Assembly (NCBI GenBank): GCA_021014325.1
Contig: CM037472.1
Span: 2,232,001-2,296,000, forward strand
Reading direction: 5' to 3'
Length of the DNA stretch: 64,000 bases
Source: Plazaster borealis
Taxonomy: Eukaryota; Echinodermata; Asteroidea; Forcipulatida; Labidiasteridae
Shown here: positions 53,501 to 64,000 of the stretch, piece after piece
Position numbering within the stretch: the stretch's first letter is position 1
How the letters are laid out: each line of letters begins with the position of its first letter
Notes under the pieces: model-generated
What the model was told of the DNA's origin: nothing
Databases searched by the model: none
What the model saw: the letters and a program-made list of their open reading frames with translations, nothing else
Position numbers and translations under genes: made by a program

Positions 53501-55684
53501 AAATTGATAAGTTTCAATCGAAAAGCTCCCTGTCGATTATAAAGTTCATACCAGTGCCAATCCTCCAGAGAAATAGTTCCATCAGAAAAACCGTCAAAGT
53601 TGAGAAAGTGGCATTTGAATTCCCCAAAAATACAAAGGGAATGATTTTACGCGTCCAAAAATTAATGTGGTTATATTCCATTCAAGATAATTTTTCTGCA
53701 ACGAATTGAAGGTAATCCAATACATGTATAATTGTTTACCAAGTTCTTAAAAACAAATGTAAATACCCTTAGTTTAAGGAAGGGGAAGAGTAATAATAAT
53801 AATGTAGTCTTATAAAGCGCACGTATCCACCAATAAGGTGCTCAAGGTGCTTGAACAAAGAGAGACACTTTTTTTTGACAGGTTTTGAAGTTATTATGAA
53901 TTATGAGACCGATTTATGTAATAATAATAATAATAAGACTTATAATGCGCACATATCCACCCTGCTGGGTGTTCAAGGCGCAGTAAAAAAAATAAAAAAA
54001 AAAGTTTACAAGGTGCTGCGGCGCACTCGGCAGCCACTGCCAGAAATACAAGTATTACACAACACAGGACCAATGGCTTTACGTCCCATCCGAAGGACGA
54101 AGCAATAATGGTTTAGTTTCATGACCAGGACTCGAACCACACAGAAAATCCACTCCACTTGGCAAAATGAAAGAGTCAATTTTTGTTATCTTATGATCAG
54201 GAACTTGTTTTAAAGTAACTTTTTCTGTTTCCTTCAGATAATTGATGTAGCAGAGTTCCTTAGAGTGCATGAGTATCCTCTGACCATGGAGAAGGTACTT
54301 GAAGTAACTCATAAGGCATGGATTGTGAACCAGGCAAGACGACACAGTGGCGTTTCCCTTAGTGACCTAAAACTCAGCGTCGACGCAAACTCCTCAGATC
54401 AAAGCGGTAAGGGACAGGCATAGGTTTTAATTTTCAAGACTTTATCATTTCTACTTATTTTATAATTGTTCATTTGAAATCAAGTTACAGGTTGAATGGA
54501 TTCCGACTGGCAACCCCAAACAATGATATTGACAAAATAGGGAGGCCGCCAACATTAGGGCTAGTTAGCTCAGTTGGTGGAGCGCTAACACGTTAAGGTA
54601 CAAGTCCCGCTCTAGTGAATTTTTTCTTTGTTCATCCCTGAATTTGACATGAAACTCTCTTCTTATCAGCTGATTTCCTCGTGTTGGGTTTCTCAGCTGC
54701 CTAAAGTTAGCCAGAGGGATGTCTGTGTTTCCTTTGGACACCCTGTTTTAAATTTGGACACCCTGTTTTATCCGTCATTTACATGTAAATGTATTGTAAG
54801 TGAACTATTTGGACACCCTGTTTTTATATTTCCAGCAAATATAGACACCATTTTACCAAATCCTGGCTAAAACCTTGCTCAGCTGTGCCATTACAAATTT
54901 TAAAACACAATGCAAAGGCCGCTACAAGCCATGGCTTATTCTGGACCATGCCTCCATGCAGTTTTCTGGTTACCTTATTAATATTGCTCACTACTATTGT
55001 TAGCACATACTTTTGTGAACTGCATATTGGAAATAAATGTACAATTAAATTGAATTGAATGCAAGAAAATGAGTGTGTGTTATGGCCGAGCAGTCTAGCG
55101 GACTCAAAATCTTATAGCCGACTCAGCAGAGTGTGGGTTCGATTCCTGGTCATGACAATTGTGTCATTGAGCAAGGCACTTAACCATAGTTGCTTCACTT
55201 AACCCAGGTGTGCAAATGGGAACCTGAGAGGGCTGATAAAGTATTGTGTCGGACCTTTCTTTATGGTCGGATTAACCCCTTAGCGCAAATTTAAGCAGCT
55301 TGGGGTTCTATGCCCAGGAAGTTAAGAAAGTTTGAGGAATGGTCCAACTGTTCCTGATGATTAGGGATAATGATGTTGTAAAGCTACTGGGATATGTGCC
55401 CTATGTTAGAACCAGTATTATTATTCCTAAAACAATCTTTCCCAAGGTCATCTTTTCAGTGATCATGTAAACTTCTAACCTGTCTAACTGAATAAATCCA
55501 ATTTGTTTCATTTTAAGATGGGGAAGATGAAGGTTACAATCCTCCACCAAGACAGAAAACCCAATACATTGAAGATGATGTACCAAAGTATATTGCACGA
55601 CCCCACAACAACCAGTTTGGACACACTGCTTTCTTAGTTTCACTCAGGAAGATTGAGAACATTGCTTCAACTTATAAAATGTGA
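47538..55684 (+). CDS. TRMT61B: TRMT61B, mitochondrial tRNA (adenine-58 N1)-methyltransferase, 7 coding exons
   Basis: Exons 47538-48364, 49107-49296, 50446-50548, 52307-52450, 53212-53366, 54238-54406 and 55518-55684 join in phase at GT/AG sites to 584 codons plus stop. Exon 1: Arg-rich, acid-poor start (MRLSLNSVRFLQRIRI) fitting a mitochondrial presequence, then a long divergent Ser-rich region with three 48-nt repeats (TAASNSSSAAVHQ). Exon 2: MIRRPTLEEFVLYMRRT, the family's tRNA-binding/adaptor segment. Exon 3: S-adenosylmethionine motif I (LEAGTGSGAMTLFLSRA). Exon 4: motif II region (GRVHTFEAKEAH). Exon 5: IDMERPFAAIPTLAE and MYVANITQ. Exon 6: EKVLEVTHKAWIV. Exon 7: YIARPHNNQFGHTAFLVSLR, the family's C-terminal signature. 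In humans the enzyme makes m1A58 in mitochondrial tRNAs. Introns hold SINEs and a LINE fragment. Confidence 0.93.
48142..48285 (+). repeat. 48-nt in-frame triplication in TRMT61B exon 1
   Basis: Three units of about 48 nt, each encoding TAASN-S-SAAV-Q-A-like text, remain in frame. Low-complexity, likely disordered linker between presequence and catalytic part; a site of length variation. Confidence 0.8.
48741..49060 (-). repeat. SINE S1-related copy in TRMT61B intron 1
   Basis: Reverse tRNA-derived element; head visible as complement of B box (GGGAATCGAACCCACACTCC) and GACACAAATGTCC-like body; 3' body ends near GGCGCTTTACAACATTATTA. Confidence 0.7.
49310..49690 (-). repeat. SINE S1 copy in TRMT61B intron 2
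   Basis: Reverse copy with AAGGCGTTTGCCC-type body (plus strand GGGCAAACGCCCTTCTCTTC) and AGGACACAAGTGTC before a degenerate head. Frames inside are SINE text. Confidence 0.75.
50782..51462 (-). pseudogene. CR1-like LINE reverse-transcriptase C-terminal fragment
   Basis: Minus-strand frames contain NLGVKLDNHL, IDFCNSILYGLP, LLRELHWLPIKYRIQYKI and AAELWNSLPDNIKQ, the familiar C-terminal block of CR1/jockey-type LINE polymerases. A deletion at about 51135 between LQRLRDW and VTRAQKRDH shifts the frame; the 5' end is truncated near 51462. Dead insertion in TRMT61B intron 3, antisense to the gene. A poly-purine (AAAAAG) tract at about 50670-50710 lies beyond its 3' end. Confidence 0.85.
51508..51824 (+). 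repeat. MITE-A, old diverged copy
   Basis: Recognisable by AACCTGTGAAAATTTCA and by TTTATACTATCAGAAGCTGC and AGTGATTACCAAATGTATAG; ends at CCTTTAA. In TRMT61B intron 3. Confidence 0.55.
52010..52215 (+). repeat. tRNA-like SINE (family S3)
   Basis: TTGGCGTAGTGGTATCTTAA (A-box-like) and GGTTCGAATCTCGCC (B box) followed by a body with CGTGGGTTTTCCCTGGAATA. Single copy here; in TRMT61B intron 3. Confidence 0.6.
52783..53110 (+). repeat. SINE S1 copy in TRMT61B intron 4
   Basis: Head TCACGGCCGAGCGGTCTAGT with B box GGTTCAAATCCCAGTC, then ACACTTGTGTCCTTGAGCAA. Confidence 0.75.
53785..54150 (-). repeat. composite SINE tail and head pieces
   Basis: AATAATAATAAT tracts, GCGCACATATCCACCCTGCT tail text, and a reverse S1 middle/head (GGTGCTGCGGCGCACTCGGC to GGACTCGAACCACACA). 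TRMT61B intron 5. Confidence 0.6.
54560..54615 (+). repeat. degenerate tRNA-like segment
   Basis: GCTAGTTAGCTCAGTTGGTG and GGTACAAGTCCCGCTCTAGT resemble D and T arms of a tRNA but the anticodon arm is too short. SINE relic, not a tRNA gene. Confidence 0.5.
55073..55430 (+). repeat. SINE S1-related copy in TRMT61B intron 6
   Basis: Head TTATGGCCGAGCAGTCTAGC, B box GGTTCGATTCCTGGTC, body AGCAAGGCACTTAACCATAG, tail AACCAGTATTATTATTCC. Confidence 0.75.
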
Positions 55685-56394
55685 TGAGGAATTGCAGAAT
55701 ACAACTTGATACACCGACCAGGAACCTCAACACAGGTATTACTCCTCCTACTCTGGTTTTGAATGATAGATTAACTATGCCAGCCTGCAACATGGTGGTG
55801 AATTCATCTACACAGTACACAGTTAACCCTCCTACTCTTTAACTGTTCAATATCATTCACTCTGGTTCTGAATTATAGATCAACTATACCAGCCTGCAAT
55901 ATATCATTTGGTGAATGCATCTACACAGTCAACCCTCCTACTCTCTGACTGTTCAATATCATCCACTGTGGTTCTGAATGATAGATAAACTATGCTAGCT
56001 TGCAATATGGTGGCCCTAACCCCCAAAGCATTTCTACCAGAAAGCTTCCACAACCCATCATACTCCAACATTTTACTTATTGGAACAGTACACAACCCAT
56101 CATACTCCAACAGTTTATGTACTGGAACAGTACACAACCCATCATACTCCAACAGGTCCTGTGCTTCTGGACTGTGATTTAGTAGGTACTTTTCACAGTT
56201 CTTGACCATCCAAATTTCAACAAAACCATCTGTTTGATTTTGGCAGGCCTGGGGTTGATACATAAACAATGCGAGCCTGCAATATGATATAACATAGTGT
56301 ATGCATACACAACACACAGTTAACCCTCCTATTGTCTGACTTTTCAAATGCTTAGCACCCGTGCACTCCAACAAGTCCTGTGGGGAAAAAATTC
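55685..56394. other. TRMT61B 3' flank with short tandem repeats
   Basis: A unit around CAACCCATCATACTCCAACA is repeated three times (56050-56155), and another around GTTCTGAATGATAGATAAACTATGCC-like text recurs at about 55760-55990. No gene on either strand; the 156-codon minus-strand frame (55904-56374) is built from these repeats. Confidence 0.55.
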
Positions 56395-56475
56395 CACAGG
56401 CATACTACTCGGGTGGATTCGAACCCTCGTCCCCCACATGCAGATGTCTGAACCACTAAATCACCAAGCATGCCA
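56395..56475 (-). repeat. tRNA-like SINE head (family S2)
   Basis: Minus-strand GGTGATTTAGTGGTTCAGAC and GGGTTCGAATCCACCCGAGT match the element at 5729. Confidence 0.6.
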
Positions 56476-57410
56476 GGTGATAAGAGGCCAGTTTGAATCC
56501 CATCAAATTATAACTTAATGATTTTAAAAACACGCCATTCACAATGACTGACCACACAAAATGGCCAACCATTGGCACTAATTGTTACAAGTCTTGACTT
56601 GTACATGTATAACTTCTCTCCACACTAAGATTGTTGGATACAGAAAATTCATGGGAAACTAATGGAAGCAACATCAAGTTTATTATTTTCTCTCATTTTT
56701 AATACTGTTTTAATATCATACGATTTATAATTTATTTTAAATATGCATAAACTGTGTTTACACAATGTCTTTAAAACCTGTTTTTACATAAAATAAGTTT
56801 TCTCCAAAGTTTTTCGTTCCAAAAATAAATTTTAAATGGCTTTTATGGCAGCCAAAAAGCAAATAGATTTTAATAATAATTTGTCTTTTTCGCTACAAGT
56901 ATGACAAGCAGTAAAATGAAAAAACTATTAATTTTTAAAATTGAATAAAATTTGTAACGGTACTAAAAACAAATAAAAACCTACCTTTTAAAGAATAAAT
57001 CTCTCTCCTGTTGCAATTATTACATCAATTAAGTTAAATTTGTTGATGACAATTAAATAAAAGTAACACTAACAGGGTTCGCCCTTTACTTTTTAAGTGA
57101 CTAGCCAGCAGGACCAGTCAGCTTGTCATTTTCACTAGTCCACCAGCTTTTGTCACTAGTCCATACTTCAAATGAAATAGGGATTTAAACACAGAACTAG
57201 CCAGTCGGACCCGCTTGGAGTGAATTCTGACTGGTCCTCAGGCATTTGGCCAGCGGACCACTGTTAAGGGAAAATGCTGATTAACCATATCCACCATCGG
57301 GTGTTTTCTAGGCACCCTGCTAAATACATCAAAATGCAACACAGTGGAAATGAAAACCTTGCTAACTGCAGCAAAATCCAACAGTGGATTCTGTTGCATT
57401 GTGAAGTGAA
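56476..57410. other. AT-rich intergenic DNA
   Basis: No gene seen. 57080-57260 repeats the motif CTAGTCC/CTAGCCAG. Confidence 0.4.
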
Positions 57411-57597
57411 CAGGGCCCAATTTCATGGCTCTGCTAATCGCCGAATTTCGAAGCGAAGAATGCCTATTAACTTGGAGTATGCACGCCCACAAGCAAAACT
57501 TCCCTGCTAACCCATGAAATACGCTTGACGTAAGCGCGGAATTCCCTGCTTCCGTAAGCTTTAGATACGGTAAGCAGAGCCATGAAATTTGGCCCTG
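57411..57597. repeat. MITE-C copy 2
   Basis: Ends CAGGGCCCAATTTCATGGCT and GCCATGAAATTTGGCCCTG; same TIR as 42986-43120 but a different interior. Minus-strand frame 57238-57624 is repeat text. Confidence 0.8.
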
Positions 57598-58497
57598 GTT
57601 TACACCAGCCTTGGCACTGGGCATTTACCATCTGCTAAATGCATCAATATGCATTGAAGTTTGCTGGGGACTGGGATTGCACATGGACATGTCAAAGCCA
57701 TGTAGAACCCTGCTTAGTGTAGCACAGTGCAACATAGCATTGGATTTGAGTTGACTGCTAATGCAATATATACAGCAACTTTTACCATTTGGCATTTTGT
57801 TGTATTTGACAGGGATAGGGGTATACAGGTTCATAGAGAGAAAACGCAAGCTTATGTATTGACCCAATTCACCTGACGTCATCACCACAGTAAGTCGTGG
57901 TTGCGCCATTTTGGGAGTCAGTTTCCCTGTCATGGGAACCAGTTTACCTGTCATGCCTGCGTGCATCTGTGTAGTGCACATTTTAGGTGATGCATGCAGG
58001 TAAACTTTATCACCAAATCTTTAAATTCAATTTTGACTCCCAAATTTTGACTGCTGAGAGATCAATAACTACGTCATGGATACGAGGAGTGTATTTGTAT
58101 CTTTATACGCATTGTTCGTACTGTATAGTAATACAGTACTATAAATACACAATGTACCTACATTGTACGCATACGTTATGTGTATAGTGAGTGGATCCAC
58201 GCCTGTGAGTGTGGAGGTGTGCTGGAGTTTGGAGGCATGTAGCTACGTGGGGCAAAATATGTGGCCAAACCATTCCGGACGAGCAGGCGTGCCTTCATCA
58301 AGGCTAGTCCTAGGCAAAAAATTGCTTTCGGTTTGGATGGTACAGCACCACCACAGTGCATCAAAAACTTCTGAAAATGACCACAGCCAAAAATTGTCTT
58401 CCATGGCCATCATGTAAATTTATCCTACTATAAAATTGAGAAGAGCTGTCCAGCAGCGCTGAACATTCTGGAAAATTATCTGTTGCGTTTTGTCGTT
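57598..58497. other. intergenic DNA and ABAT 3'UTR side
   Basis: No gene seen. The part adjoining 58498 should include the ABAT 3'UTR on the minus strand; no clear AATAAA placement can be defended. Confidence 0.4.
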
Positions 58498-61400
58498 TTA
58501 TAACTCAGCTAGTGCAGTGTCCAGATGGTCAAGCACAATGTCAACATGCTTTGGCTGGAAGATTAGAGCTGGCCGAAATCTCACAGTTTGTGTCCCACAT
58601 GTACCAATTTGAACACCTGAGTCATGATAGGGAAAAAACAAGTTGTGTTAATCTTAGTGCAGCTGCTAAGGCCCAAATCATCCGCTCAGTGCTTTAAGGT
58701 CATTTATTGCAATTTCATACTCATAATGATCAAAAGGTCCGTAAAGGCATCGTACACGTTTGGTCATTGTCAAAGACCAGTGTTCTCATTTTAGTGTATC
58801 CCAACATATGCATAAAATAACAAGCCTGTACAAATTTGGGCTCAATTGGTCATCGAAGTTGCAAGAAAATGATGAAATAAAAAAACCCCTTGTTGTACAA
58901 ATTTGTGTTGCTTTCAGATATGAATAAAAACTTCTTGCAATAAGTTTTTATTATTTTATTGAGAAATTACCTCTTTCTCAAAAACTACGTTACTTCAGAG
59001 GGAGTCGTTTCTCACAATGTTTTATACTATCAACAGCTCTCTGTTGCTCGTTACCAAGTCAGTTTTTATGCTAATATATATTTTGAGTAATTACCAATTG
59101 TGTACGATGCCTTTAAATGAAAAATGCGTATAAATTTGAAGAAAAAAAACATCAAAATCAACAAAAAAATGTTTTACTTAGAAAATGAATGTTCATTTTT
59201 GCCAAACAAATGCTTTGATGACCACTCTTGATCATTAAACTCTATTTACCAGGAGCTCCAAAATATGCAATTTAAACAATTTTATGAAATCCATACAAAT
59301 TGCACTAATGACCTTTTCGTCCTGAGTAGAGGAAACGTGGGAAAATTGTTCATTTTATGGTAAAACTATAAAACTTCCTACAGTTAATAATAATAATAAT
59401 AATAATAATAAGACTTGTAATGCGCACATATCCACCCTGCTGGGTGTTCAAGGCGCAGAAAATAATTTTATTACAGTTATACATGTATTGGCCCTTTGCA
59501 TGATGTGGAATGCACCTCCACAAAATGCACGTCTACCATTTCCGCCATTTTGGGAGTCAATTCCTGTGCGTATACATTTTTACTCCCAATGACGGGCAGG
59601 ATAGGATCCTTATAACAAATCTACACTGAACGATTCCAATTTTATTTTGTTAATTAAAAGAAAACAGGAAACAAAATTAACATCTTGGGAAAAAAATTGG
59701 AATAAACAGTTTTTGAATATTCGTTATTACATACAATCACACACGAAACATGGGGTGCATTTTATAATTAGAATCAATGCATACAATAATAATAAAGCAT
59801 TTATATAGCGCCTTATTCAAGGCCTCAAAACGCTCCACAAAAGTACATAAATCAGCAACTATATTTTACAAAAAGTACATACAACATTACTATGCAGACA
59901 ATGCCATTAAATAACATCAACAATAAAATTACAGGATTTTAGTCAAAATGTCAATAAAAATCATGAGAAAATACACAGAAAATCAAAATAGCAAACAGTT
60001 TGTGAAAGGCAATCTCGGGTTCACTTTTAATGGGCGATTCACGTAATGGGTATTAATGGAAAAGAAACACTCTACTGTTTTTTTATAATAGCAATCAATC
60101 TAAAAGATACATTTTCATTAGCTTATTTTTATCAATGATCAAAAGATAAATCCACCATTTTAATTCCAAATGTAAAATGACATTTGGAACTTATTTCATG
60201 TATTTTTACCTCTCAACATTCGTACTTGCAATTATGTTCATAATCAATTGTAAACTAACAAAAACTATATCTGTATTCTTCTTTAGAGCACACTGACAAA
60301 GTTGGTAACTGTAAAAGACCAGTATCCGCACTTTGTGAGTCAACATACACATACATGAAATAACAAATCTGTGAAAGTATAAGCTCAATCGGTCATCAGA
60401 GTCACAAGAAAATAATGAGTAAAAAAAAACACCTGATATTTTGTCACTGTTTTCAAACATCAGGTTTTGGACCTGTGAGATCAAAACTAAATGCTATACT
60501 CCTTTCTCAAAAACAACAGCATTAAATGCACACATCATGTAAGTTATGTGAAAATTTGAATATTTATATGTTCAGTCTTATCAATGTTGTACGCACCATT
60601 TAAGGTAAACATCTGCTTTTATTTCCCTGTTTCTTTTGATATTTTCTATAGTTCTTCTCAGTGCATTTTTGTGAAAATTCGCTTTATAAATGCTTACATG
60701 ACAACATTAAAATGGGTACCTGAATCTCTGGTTCTGAGCGCAAGCTTCATGCTTGTGTCTGGATCCTTACAATCAAATGCACAGAAGGTTCCCACACCAC
60801 GTGTTCTTGAGAGAAGGTCCGGATACTTAGCCTGGGGGAGAGGGATATATTTATATTTATTTATTATTTATTAAAACAAACAGGAGTTTTACCCCAATGC
60901 TCAAAAGGCATGTGTTTACAAAACAATGAACAAATGTACATTTAAAACCCTTAGTCTCAGGCCTTTTTGCCTACAGGTGACCTCAATCCTCCACTATCCT
61001 CTCCTCACAGCAATATGCTTGGATAAGATTTGATCAAGGTTAAAACTGGGGTTGGTTTTAGGGTTTGTATCAGGATTAAGATAAGGGTTAGGGTTTGTGT
61101 TTAAATGATATGATTAGCAGCCAAACCTGCGCTTAATAATAATACGCAGTTCTTATATAGCGCTTTATACTTCCGATGGGTGTCTCAAAGCGCTCGGTAT
61201 TTTTCCTACAAGGTAAGTGGAGTTACGTGTTGAAGTATTGACCTATTCCTTTGCATAGCACCATGTAATGGTTTTACAAGGTGCTGTGGCGCAACATGCA
61301 GCCAATCAAACACCGGGGCGAACCCCTTCTCTTTACGATAAGTGCACTGGGTTCTTTTACGTGCATTACACAACACACGGGACCTACGGCTTAACGTCCC

Positions 61401-62757
61401 ATCCGAAGGATGAAGCATGTGGTTAAGTGTCTTGCTTAAGGACACAAGTGTCACCCTATCAACCCTAGAATTACCTGTAGATCTTCCAGGCCAGACAGTA
61501 ATGCCTTCCCTGATGCCCTGACAACATCCTGAAGGTTATCTTTCTTGATCTGATTAATAACTGCCGCTAGCATCATGACCTTTGGTGGGTCTCCCATCCA
61601 TGTGTTAAACACTCTGCCAGGAGCCTGAAATGCAAGATTCAAAATTTGATTAGTCAAGTTCGTCAAATAACGCAATGCCTGGATCATACTTAATACAAAT
61701 TTCAAAACCGAAATTAAACATACTGAAATGGATTTCTAGTTTTAGTCTGGCCACAATTTCATAACGCTGCTTAAGCAGAAAATACTGCTTTGCAAATTTA
61801 TGCTCAGAAAAAAATAAGCAGTATGCCAGTCACATATGGTACATGTGACATAGTATTTTGGCTGGTAACCTTGTTCTGTTTATCAAAATGTTGTTGTGCT
61901 TATAATGCAGCTACTTTTTACTTAAGGAGCTCTATGAGACTAGGCCCAGATACTGAAAACATAAATATCTTCAAGCATTAATTTTAATGCACCTAAATTC
62001 ATTTTCTCTATTCCACAATCAAATTTCATTTCATTTGTTAATTTCACAAGTAAGGATACAGATGTACAATGATAAAAACAATCAAGAGGACACAACCTGA
62101 CCAGCAAAAAAGGTAGCACCCCTGAAGGATTTTTAAAAAAAAGTCAATTTAATTACTATCAGTTTGATCTCCTGATGCTACAATTTAAGAAACAGACAAA
62201 CATGAAAGGCATTAAATATAATAGTCACATGGCTTGGAGAAAAAGATACAAAATTGTACAGTGTAAAAACATCAAATTACAATTATAAAAAGCACAAAAT
62301 TCACATACAAAAAAGGAAATGATATACAAAAACACTCAAAGCACTGTGAGTTATTTGGAGTAAAAACAAGCAAGGTATTTGCTTATTTATTTTTTATTTA
62401 AAACCATATTTAATGAGGGTGATCCATCCAGCACAGCTGATCATTTGGGGCCCTCACATTATATAAAAATACAACAGAGAGACAAGACTTTGGCAGAAAG
62501 TGCATAAAAAGGGAAATAAAAAATAAATGTCAATTTGCTATGCATCATCTTAATGACTTTTGCAGGGTGGGATCGACCCACTTTCTTACCCCGTGAGGAG
62601 CAAACTCCTTCTTGAAGTAGTACCCTCCTGTCAACATCTTCTTACTGAAGCAGACAAAATCTGGTGCTTCAGGAAGATCCCAGGCCTCATGCGCCCAGAA
62701 CGTCCCTGTGGCAAGGCAGCCTGTCTGTATCTCGTCCACAATGAAAGATGCACCCAC
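58498..62757 (-). CDS. ABAT: ABAT, 4-aminobutyrate aminotransferase, last four exons
   Basis: Minus-strand exons 62757-62590, 61622-61475 region, 60831-60720 and 58616-58498 join in phase at AG/GT sites and end in TAA at 58500-58498. Exon one: ASFIVDEIQTG (Asp contacting the PLP ring nitrogen), FWAHEAWDLPEAPD, and FSKKMLTGGYYFKKEF with the PLP-binding Lys in SKK. Exon two: VFNTWMGDP, the family's conserved turn. Exon three: RTRGVGTFCAFD. Last exon: GTCGTQTVRFRPALIFQPKH, with the conserved RFRP, and a C-terminus ALAEL. This mitochondrial PLP enzyme converts GABA and 2-oxoglutarate to succinate semialdehyde and glutamate. The N-terminal exons lie beyond base 64000. Convergent with TRMT61B. Confidence 0.93.
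58745..59112 (+). repeat. MITE-A in the last ABAT intron
   Basis: Ends AGGCATCGTACACG / TGTGTACGATGCCT, TTAA at 59113-59116 (left copy mutated to GTAA). Antisense to ABAT. Confidence 0.85.
59386..59460 (-). repeat. AAT microsatellite with SINE tail
   Basis: (AAT)n at 59386-59412 next to GCGCACATATCCACCCTGCT, the tail text also found at 53945. Confidence 0.6.
59783..59950 (-). repeat. AAT-tailed SINE-like repeat
   Basis: AATAATAAAGCATTTATATA and GCGCCTTATTCAAGGCCTCA, also found inserted at 63163-63345. Confidence 0.6.
60283..60500 (+). repeat. MITE-A, old diverged fragment
   Basis: GTAACTGTAAAAGACCAGTA and AAATCTGTGAAAGTATAAGC identify it; 3' half largely lost. Confidence 0.5.
61140..61455 (-). 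repeat. SINE S1 copy in ABAT intron
   Basis: Reverse body (GGTGCTGTGGCGCAACATGC, GATAAGTGCACTGGGTTCTT, AAGGACACAAGTGTC) next to an ABAT exon at 61475; the head is missing. Confidence 0.75.
61625..62589. other. ABAT intron
   Basis: Contains TTTCATAACGCTGCTTAAGC to GGCTGGTAACCTTGTTCTG (61745-61880), related to the stretch at 43440-43475 and to MITE-C-type ends. No exon seen. Confidence 0.5.
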
Positions 62758-63129
62758 CTATAAGAAGTTAATAATAATAATAATGCACAAAATAGTTAAT
62801 GGCTTGACGTTTCGACCCTAGAAGAGTCTTTTTCGAAGGCTAAATGACAACACAATACACATGAACAGGTATATAAGTGTAACATAAGCAGTCAAGTGGA
62901 AATACATTAATAGAGAAAGAGAGAGAGGCAGAAAGCACACAGAAAAAGCAAGGGGTAAACAATGAAGAGGGAGACAAGGGTTGGAGGGAAGGGGCTGGTT
63001 TGACCACAAGAAGTTAACGCAAATAATGCAATTAACACAAATAATATTCTTTATCCCGATGCAAATTTCACATCTACTAAATCGTTGCAGTACCCGCTAC
63101 TCAAGTGTAGGATTCGAACTGCCTCGCTA

Positions 63130-63162
63130 CGGGCAAGCTCGATGGGTTAGTGGTAAGACATC

Positions 63163-63205
<43 letters not shown>

Positions 63206-63405
63206 AATAATAAAGCATTTACATAGCGCCTTATGATTGTCCTCAAAGCCATTTCACAAAAATACATAAATCAGCATTTATATATTACAGAAAGTACACA
63301 CACACACACAATTTTCAATATGCAGACTAAGCAATCAAAATACATCCACATCAAGAGTGGCAAAGGTTGTGGGTTTGAATCCCACCCAAGTAATATTCCT
63401 GTGGA
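63130..63405 (+). repeat. SINE S2 split by a nested insertion
   Basis: The tRNA-like head TCGATGGGTTAGTGGTAAGACATC is interrupted at 63162 by an AAT-rich repeat and resumes at about 63352 as AAGAGTGGCAAAGGTTGTGG and GGTTTGAATCCCACC. ACATC occurs on both sides of the insert, as a target-site duplication. Confidence 0.65.
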
Positions 63406-63844
63406 TTTTTTTACAGTACTTCCGCCAATTTTGACGCTCATGTCGCTGAACATTATTGCCCGGTCACTGGGCCATTTCATTCATTCCTTAAGCAGAGCAG
63501 AGCCCTGTATTATGTAAAATGCCATGCATTTTATTCTGTAAGTTACTACTTTTTTTTTTAGAAATTGCAAATAAAAATTCTAGAAACAATTACTGCAGTC
63601 AAGGCACACACAAGTTCAAAGCTGACTTCACAAACTTTAATTTGGTCATAACTTGAACTTTCACAAAGGTTAAGGTCATGTGATATGCATTGTAACCAAT
63701 ACAAATGTAGTATTCAGAAGATTGGGCAAATTTAATTGACCCTGGACACTGCTGAAAAGGTTAAGCCATCTCAGCTCCCTGGGGATTGAGTACATATAGC
63801 CTTTTCTGCCAAGTAGAAATACAAGAATCACAAGAACCATCTCT

Positions 63845-64000
63845 GCCCTCACTGGTACCAAATTACCCTAGGGTGCCGAGAAGCAATTAAGTGTCTGCTC
63901 ATGAGGACACAAGTGTCATGACCGGGATTCAAAACCACACCCTGATGACTAAGCCACCAGATCTTGAGTCTGGTGCACACTACACCACTCTCGGCCATGA
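63845..64000 (-). repeat. SINE S1 head, runs off the window
   Basis: Reverse head: GACACAAGTGTCATGACCGG, complement of B box GGGATTCAAAACCACACCC, and ACTCTCGGCCATGA at the very end. Confidence 0.7.

Larger units (their letters stand above)
62758..64000. other. ABAT intron, repeat-rich
   Basis: GGCTTGACGTTTCGACCCTA at 62801-62820 is a repeat-like motif I cannot place. 63130-63405 is a nested SINE. 63845-64000 is an S1 SINE in reverse. No further ABAT exon is visible. Confidence 0.5.

Noticed and set aside
55904..56374. 156-codon minus-strand gene
   Set aside because: Built from short tandem repeats 3' of TRMT61B; no domain and no splice context.
57238..57624. 128-codon minus-strand gene
   Set aside because: Runs through MITE-C terminal repeats, with low-complexity neighbours.
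62801..62830. Penelope-like element end or ribozyme
   Set aside because: The GACGTTTCGACCC motif is suggestive, but I could find no hammerhead core or reverse-transcriptase codons nearby.

Overview
This is a 64 kb piece of AT-rich animal nuclear DNA with spliced genes, tRNA-derived SINEs, many foldback/TTAA-site MITEs and minisatellites. The best guess is an echinoderm, probably a sea star. That rests on the secreted C-type lectin family and on an abundant TTAA-flanked MITE resembling repeats I remember from sea star sequence. I could not search any database, so the organism is an inference.

Layout. (1) 0-15 kb holds no confident gene. It is built from duplicated blocks, large palindromes, SINEs, repeated exon-like units on the minus strand (three of them 108 nt with conserved splice sites) and a frameshifted PHD/FLYWCH protein fragment (11.4-11.8 kb, minus) that looks like the N-terminus of a transposon protein. 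(2) 15-42 kb is a tandem array, all on the plus strand, of single-exon C-type lectin genes (L1-L7). L2, L4 and L6 are intact; L3 has a frameshifted C-terminus; L1 (1-nt deletion), L5 (nonsense codon) and L7 (2-nt insertion in the signal peptide) are broken. There are three internal gene fragments and orphan promoter pieces. The N-terminal halves are almost invariant, while the ligand-loop/3' halves fall into distinct classes (EPN+WND, no EPN with WNG, EPN deleted, QPN), so the array is mosaic. (3) 42-47 kb is repeat-rich and includes a degenerate lectin promoter at 43.7 kb that marks the right edge of the old array, a 472-bp tandem duplication and a near-perfect 114-bp palindrome. (4) 47.5-55.7 kb is a complete seven-exon gene for TRMT61B (mitochondrial tRNA m1A58 methyltransferase), plus strand, with every exon junction in phase. 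(5) 58.5-64 kb is the 3' end of ABAT (4-aminobutyrate aminotransferase), minus strand, four exons visible, convergent with TRMT61B; its 5' exons lie beyond the window.

Because the lectin units are paralogous, they act as a transposon trap: filled and empty sites can be compared inside the window. This shows four insertions of one MITE family at TTAA sites, one MITE at a TA site, and a 1,886-bp TTAA-flanked element upstream of L3. That element carries, in reverse orientation, a 35-bp copy of the lectin 5'UTR and start codon. The lectins would be secreted glycan-binding proteins; TRMT61B and ABAT are mitochondrial enzymes unrelated to the array.
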